A stretch of DNA of 64,000 nt, from contig NZ_JAASRW010000002.1 of the NCBI RefSeq assembly GCF_011761355.1, positions 186,001 to 250,000 on the forward strand, given 5' to 3'. Within the stretch, counting starts at the first letter, position 1. The number at the start of each line of letters is the position of its first letter. A program made the position numbers and the translations under genes. Under the pieces are notes generated by a model, which saw only the letters and a list, made by a program, of their open reading frames with translations, did no database searches and was not told where the DNA came from. This stretch comes from Paenibacillus lupini. Lineage in GTDB: Bacteria; Bacillota; Bacilli; Paenibacillales; Paenibacillaceae. Shown in pieces: positions 59,366 to 64,000 of this stretch.

Positions 59366-62300
59366 GTGCGAGATTTACTTTTAAGTAAAGTATGGATGCG
59401 TTTGATGTCCGTCATCTTAACCGTGAGTATGGTAACAGCGTTTATTCCACAAGGTACAGCTGCTGCGGCAGAAGAGGTTGATGAGGTAATCAGTTCCGGC
59501 TATACGGTAGACATTCAAGAAAGTATCAGCAGCAATGGGTTTACTCACCCAGGTGTTGGACTAACGAAGGAGACGCTCGAGAACTTAAGGACACAGGTAC
59601 TGGCGCATAAGGAGCCATGGTATTCCTATTATAAAGGTATGATAGCATCAGCCCAGGCTTCCAAAACGGTCTTGATTAAAAATCAAAGCACAACGGATCC
59701 TACAAAGCCGGCAGCTAATTATTTTAACAGCCAGGGCATCCAATCCCGATTTATTAGCGATGCGCTGCTGGCGTATACGCAAAGTATTATGTATTTCATT
59801 ACTGGCGATGTAACTTACCGGGCTAATGCCATGCAAGCGATACGGATCTGGTCCCAGATGGATCCTGCACAGTATGCATATTATACAGATGCTCATATTC
59901 ATACAGGAATACCGCTGAACCGAATGGTTACGGCAGCAGAAATTCTGAGATATACAAGCAGCCCGACGCCTGAACTTGAATGGACGGAGCAAGATACGAC
60001 GAGCTTCACGAACAACCTGATAAATCCGGTCATTGAAACGTTCCAGCACAGCAATAACTATTTCATGAACCAGCATACGTATCCACTGATGGGAGCGATG
60101 GCCGGTTATATCTTTACCAACAATAAAGAGAGGTACAACGAGGCAGTTGAATGGTTCACCGTGAATAAGACTGCGAATGATCAAGGCTTTAATGGATCAA
60201 TCCGCCAGATGTTCCGAATGGTGGATACGAATGATTTGACAGGTGAACCGGTAACGCCGCATGTCCAGCATTTGGAGATGGGACGTGATCAGGCGCATGG
60301 CGGCGGAGACTTGACGAATGCTGTGACGATTTCCCGAATGCTCCTGGCTCAAGGAACAAAGGTGGATCCGGAAGATGGTACCGTATCTGAAAGCGCTGAT
60401 GCAGTAGGGCCTTTCGAGTTTTTAGATAATCGTATTCTCGCAACCGCTAATTATTTCTGGCAGTATATGCTTGGTTATGATACCCCTTGGACACCGGTGG
60501 CGTATGCGATTTCACCGGACGGCACGATTAGAGATACCTATACCCATATTGCGAGCGGCTACAGAGGCAGGTTTAATACCGCAAACTTCTGGGATCTCTA
60601 CTATTACTATACTTATGTGAAAGGGGAAAATGTGGCCGAGAAAGCTCCGTATTATTATGAGGCTTTTAAGAAGAGAACCCCACTTACTTTCTATTACGGC
60701 GGCGCTCTTAATAACAACTGGGATAACGTAGATGGCGGCGGTGATTTTTGGCTTTATATACCGAAGGAAGCCGAGTCAGAAGGAGAAGTGAATCTGCCCA
60801 AGCAGCAGACAAGCGCATCCTTGCTTGAAGTGGAAGAGCGGTATACCTCGTTAGATCATCGTACGGAAACGGTGCAGGAAGGAGATACTTCCTTCATCAG
60901 AATGAACGCAGCAGAAGCTGGAACAAAGATTGCCTTCCTGAGCTCCGGTTACGCTGCATCACAAACCTTTGGATTAAAGATCCGGACGAATGGTACAGCG
61001 ACATTGGATATGCTTGGATCGTTATGGACATTGCCCGATACGAAAGGACAGTGGACCTATTTCACGGTATCGGGAACGATGGGTGACATTGCTTATTTGA
61101 CGGTAAAAGGGGCAACTGGTACAACCGTCGATATAGATCATATTAATGCACAGGCAGGGGCACAATTGACACCGCCGGTATTTAGATCTGGCAGCTCTGA
61201 TTTGAACGTATTTACTTACTTGGGAACAGCTCTTAGCCTGGATTTGTCTGCTGAGGATGCAGGCAGCACAGGCGTTATAACTTATGAGCTTCAAGCTTCT
61301 CCTGAAGGCTCGGAGATTAATGATGAGACAGGTGCATTTACCTGGCAGCCGGAGCAAGCTGGGACTTTGTCCTTTGTTGTTACCGCATCAGACGGTGTAA
61401 CCGTGACAACTAAGAAAGTAACCGTAGTGACAGCTGGCGACAGGGCGTCTGCAGTAGAAGCAGCTATAACGCCATATGATTCAGATGAAGTTTACGTCTC
61501 CACTTCACTTGCTCATTATAAGTCTGTTTATGATGAGACGATGAACTTGATCGGAACAGCATCAGATGAAGACTTTAACGAGCAGCTGGGAGAGCTTCGA
61601 AATGCAGCTGAGAACCTGGAATTAACAACTCCTCTAAGATCGGATGGCAGTATCCATTACTCCGACGTTGTTTACTGGTCCAGCTGGGGGGCAGATGTGA
61701 CCAAGCAAGATGATTTAAGCTATGATACAGGTGGCTATTATGGACTCGCTCTTGGAACACCGCCGCATCTATACCATATTCTTGATTTCGGACCGGATTA
61801 TAAGGTTTCTGCGAACAAATTTGGATTCCAAAGTAATATTTTCGCCGATCGTCTAGCCAATTCAACCGTATATGGCTCGAACGATGGGGAGAACTGGACA
61901 CGTCTGACACCGGGTGTCACACGTCTGACGCAGGAATTCCAAACACTTGATGTGGATGCTGCTTATCAGAATGAAAAATACCGGTTTATCAAGCTGGAAA
62001 TGATTCAGCCTTTGCCTGATGTTCTGTATGGCATCGTCAGAAATTTCCTGGAGCTGCCCGAATTCAGAATTTATGGCACACGTTATGAGATTGACAATAA
62101 ACTCGAATCGGTCTCCATGAGTTCGGATCAGGGCGTAAATGGCAAGATCTCAACAGGGGATTCGGTCAAATTAAACATCCAAACACGTGAAGAAATTCAG
62201 AACGTGAAGGTTCGTATCCAAGGTCAAGATGCTGCCGTCAGCAAGCTTGATGATAAGAATTGGACGGCGGAAGCTAAAATGGAACCAGGTGCACCAACCG

Positions 62301-64000
62301 GTCCTGTCAAATTTACAATCGATTATCTGAAGACTGATGGTACAAACGGAGAAACTGCTTTTTCAACTACGGACAGCTCTTCTCTTTTCCTTGTGGATGG
62401 GACGACTTATCTCGATGTGACCAAGCTCGCCAAAGTAACAGCTTCCGATCCGCAGTGGCCAGGAACCGGATTGACTGCTGATCAAGTAGGTTATTTGTTG
62501 TTTGATAGAGATTCAACTACGTATGGGGACCTTACCAATAGTACAGGAACGTATACCGTTGATTTTGGAGAAGGCGTATCCGTAGAGCTGAATGAAATTG
62601 TACTTATGCCAAGATCTACTCATCCTGCCAGAATGAATGGACTTATTATTCAGGGCTCTAAGGATAATGTGAATTGGACGAATCTTACGAAAGCGGTAGC
62701 CTCATCTCAGCCTAACAAATGGTTAGATATAAGTAAGGATCAGCTATTGGAGCATCGAGCTTACCGTTATTTCAGGCTTTATAATAGCACCGCATGGAGT
62801 GGTAATGTAGCAGAAGTTGAGCTTCATGGCACGTATACGGCATCTGCTGAAGTCGTGGCATCCAAGATCACAAGTCTTGCTGTACCGGCAAAAGGGGCTA
62901 CCAGCTTAACGCTGCCTAAAGTGCCCGGAGGTTATTCGATCTCTCTTGCATCCACGGCACCTGAAGGAATTATTGGGACAGACGGTACAATTACTCAGCC
63001 TAATATGGACACGATTGTCTCGGTGGTTCTGACTGTAACGAGCGATGCGGATGGTTCTACAGCAAATACAGGTGTAATTCCTGTTGTAGTACCAGGTAAA
63101 TCTGCTCCAATCAAAATCGATGTCACGGGGCTGGCAACCGTTACGGCCTCAGATAATCAGTATGTGAAAACGGGTTCCGGCCTGACGAAGGAACAAGTAG
63201 GATATTTGTTGTTTGACGGTAATACAACCACCTATGGTGATCTGATCACTGGCCCAGGTTCATATTACACGATAGATCTCGGTACGAACTCTTCGATTAA
63301 TCTGACCCAAATCAAGCTTTCCCCAAGAGGGACGATGGGCAGCAGATTAAATGGACTTGTCGTTCAAGGCTCTAACGATAATACCAGCTGGACCAATCTG
63401 ACGAATCCTATTTCGGGTGCGTTATCCAATACCTGGACCGATCTTAGACTAGATAAGATTGTGGACCATAATGCTTATCGTTATTTGAGACTCTATAATG
63501 CAGAGAGCTGGTATGGAAACCTTGCAGAAGTGGAGATTTTCGGTTATTACGACTATGACATCAATTCGAAGGTCGTTGCCCCAGATGGCTATACCCAAGC
63601 CAGCTACTATAACTATTTGAAAGAAATCGACAACATCAAGAAAGCTTCTATCGAGCCTGGAGCAGACAAAATGGACATTCTTGACCAACTGCTGAAAGCA
63701 AGAAATCTTCTAGTGTCTCTAGCAGACATTTATCCGAAGATCACCATTACATCGTCTATGTCGCTCGCCTCGTCTGTTTCCTGGGATGGAACAGCTGATG
63801 CTGTAACGAATGGCTGGCGTGCATTTGACGGAGATGCAGCCACTTCACCGGATACAAAAACCGCATCAGGCTGGGCTCGAGTGGATTTGGGCGTAGGCAA
63901 TGAAAAGGTTATCGGCAGCATCCGGTTTATACCGCGTGCTGGTAATATTCCACGGATTAACGGTGCTCAGATTCAAGGCTCTAACGATGGAATGAATTAC
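59366..64000 (+). CDS. Large secreted alginate-lyase-fold polysaccharide lyase with discoidin-type domains (3' end outside window)
   Basis: The frame stays open from GTG 59366 (after AGGAGGAG at 59351-59358) to the window end, giving at least 1545 residues. A signal peptide (~1-32) precedes an (alpha/alpha)-toroid domain of the alginate-lyase Pfam type (~50-480), with NYFMNQHTYPL (~229) and EMGRDQAHGGGDL (~305) as probable catalytic blocks. An Ig-like putative-binding domain (~600-690), a discoidin-like domain (~758-905), and two closely related F5/8C-like domains (~1024-1157 and ~1258-1397, each QVGYLLFD...TYGDL) follow. A further F5/8C domain starts at ~1459. It should cut a uronic-acid polymer outside the cell and feed the GH88 pathway. 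The exact substrate is open. Confidence 0.85.
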   Translation, partial: MRDLLLSKVWMRLMSVILTVSMVTAFIPQGTAAAAEEVDEVISSGYTVDIQESISSNGFTHPGVGLTKETLENLRTQVLAHKEPWYSYYKGMIASAQASKTVLIKNQSTTDPTKPAANYFNSQGIQSRFISDALLAYTQSIMYFITGDVTYRANAMQAIRIWSQMDPAQYAYYTDAHIHTGIPLNRMVTAAEILRYTSSPTPELEWTEQDTTSFTNNLINPVIETFQHSNNYFMNQHTYPLMGAMAGYIFTNNKERYNEAVEWFTVNKTANDQGFNGSIRQMFRMVDTNDLTGEPVTPHVQHLEMGRDQAHGGGDLTNAVTISRMLLAQGTKVDPEDGTVSESADAVGPFEFLDNRILATANYFWQYMLGYDTPWTPVAYAISPDGTIRDTYTHIASGYRGRFNTANFWDLYYYYTYVKGENVAEKAPYYYEAFKKRTPLTFYYGGALNNNWDNVDGGGDFWLYIPKEAESEGEVNLPKQQTSASLLEVEERYTSLDHRTETVQEGDTSFIRMNAAEAGTKIAFLSSGYAASQTFGLKIRTNGTATLDMLGSLWTLPDTKGQWTYFTVSGTMGDIAYLTVKGATGTTVDIDHINAQAGAQLTPPVFRSGSSDLNVFTYLGTALSLDLSAEDAGSTGVITYELQASPEGSEINDETGAFTWQPEQAGTLSFVVTASDGVTVTTKKVTVVTAGDRASAVEAAITPYDSDEVYVSTSLAHYKSVYDETMNLIGTASDEDFNEQLGELRNAAENLELTTPLRSDGSIHYSDVVYWSSWGADVTKQDDLSYDTGGYYGLALGTPPHLYHILDFGPDYKVSANKFGFQSNIFADRLANSTVYGSNDGENWTRLTPGVTRLTQEFQTLDVDAAYQNEKYRFIKLEMIQPLPDVLYGIVRNFLELPEFRIYGTRYEIDNKLESVSMSSDQGVNGKISTGDSVKLNIQTREEIQNVKVRIQGQDAAVSKLDDKNWTAEAKMEPGAPTGPVKFTIDYLKTDGTNGETAFSTTDSSSLFLVDGTTYLDVTKLAKVTASDPQWPGTGLTADQVGYLLFDRDSTTYGDLTNSTGTYTVDFGEGVSVELNEIVLMPRSTHPARMNGLIIQGSKDNVNWTNLTKAVASSQPNKWLDISKDQLLEHRAYRYFRLYNSTAWSGNVAEVELHGTYTASAEVVASKITSLAVPAKGATSLTLPKVPGGYSISLASTAPEGIIGTDGTITQPNMDTIVSVVLTVTSDADGSTANTGVIPVVVPGKSAPIKIDVTGLATVTASDNQYVKTGSGLTKEQVGYLLFDGNTTTYGDLITGPGSYYTIDLGTNSSINLTQIKLSPRGTMGSRLNGLVVQGSNDNTSWTNLTNPISGALSNTWTDLRLDKIVDHNAYRYLRLYNAESWYGNLAEVEIFGYYDYDINSKVVAPDGYTQASYYNYLKEIDNIKKASIEPGADKMDILDQLLKARNLLVSLADIYPKITITSSMSLASSVSWDGTADAVTNGWRAFDGDAATSPDTKTASGWARVDLGVGNEKVIGSIRFIPRAGNIPRINGAQIQGSNDGMNY

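Overview
The window reads as chromosomal DNA of a Paenibacillus-like member of the Bacillota. The signs are strong purine-rich ribosome binding sites, frequent TTG/GTG starts, a T-box leader, a CcpA-type cre site, Lpl/Ytc-type sugar ABC transporters and YesM/YesN-type two-component genes. The assignment is inferred from gene content, not from a database search. Most of the DNA is devoted to taking apart plant cell-wall polysaccharides, with a housekeeping/accessory stretch in the middle.

Layout. 1-6250: tail of a secreted or cell-wall-active protein, a LacI regulator, a GH2 beta-mannosidase, an AraC regulator and a divergent GH105 unsaturated rhamnogalacturonyl hydrolase. 6320-11449: one very large repeat protein on the minus strand (seven SBBP repeats, then ten DUF11-like repeats) without a signal peptide. 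11654-18896: a Gfo/Idh/MocA oxidoreductase and an AraC regulator facing a tight operon of aldo/keto reductase, zinc dehydrogenase, COG3618 lactonase and GH95 glycosidase. Together these look like a complete route from L-galactosides to D-tagaturonate. 18966-22700: 4-O-beta-mannosyl-glucose phosphorylase and cellobiose 2-epimerase (the mannobiose epimerisation/phosphorolysis route) with a divergent LacI regulator and palindromic operators. 23127-24647: a MerR regulator and an alcohol dehydrogenase, each with the same 19-bp-spacer MerR promoter. 24924-28595: a secreted multidomain GH30 enzyme.

28822-32086: small kinase-like ATPase, a flavin/PNPOx-fold stress protein and two family-43-like beta-propeller glycosidases. 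32087-34159: a T-box leader with a CAA (Gln) specifier upstream of glutaminyl-tRNA synthetase. 34254-45873: mixed accessory genes (DUF2332, serine hydrolase, SnoaL-like protein, IS1595-type remnant, membrane protein, FabZ, lipoprotein, ThyA, alpha/beta hydrolase, Lrp, APH-like kinase, copper-amine-oxidase-type protein, ABC permease fragment, small proteins). 45929-64000: a pectin/uronate-type utilisation locus: IclR regulator, GH28-like beta-helix protein, GH88 hydrolase, two permeases, a binding lipoprotein, GH43, YesN/YesM, a second binding lipoprotein, and a large alginate-lyase-fold protein with discoidin domains that runs off the right edge.

The best leads outside ordinary genes are: two ~120-bp long-hairpin repeats with matching outer arms but different, still self-complementary inner arms; a matching 24-bp box at identical distance from the -10 element in front of the GH88 operon and the lyase gene, probably the YesN target; four GATTCGTTAG cores arranged as two inverted pairs with exact 50-bp spacing; a perfect cre site in front of yesN; a 34-bp palindrome in front of the GH30 gene; and a small membrane protein that seems to need an ATT or ATC start codon.
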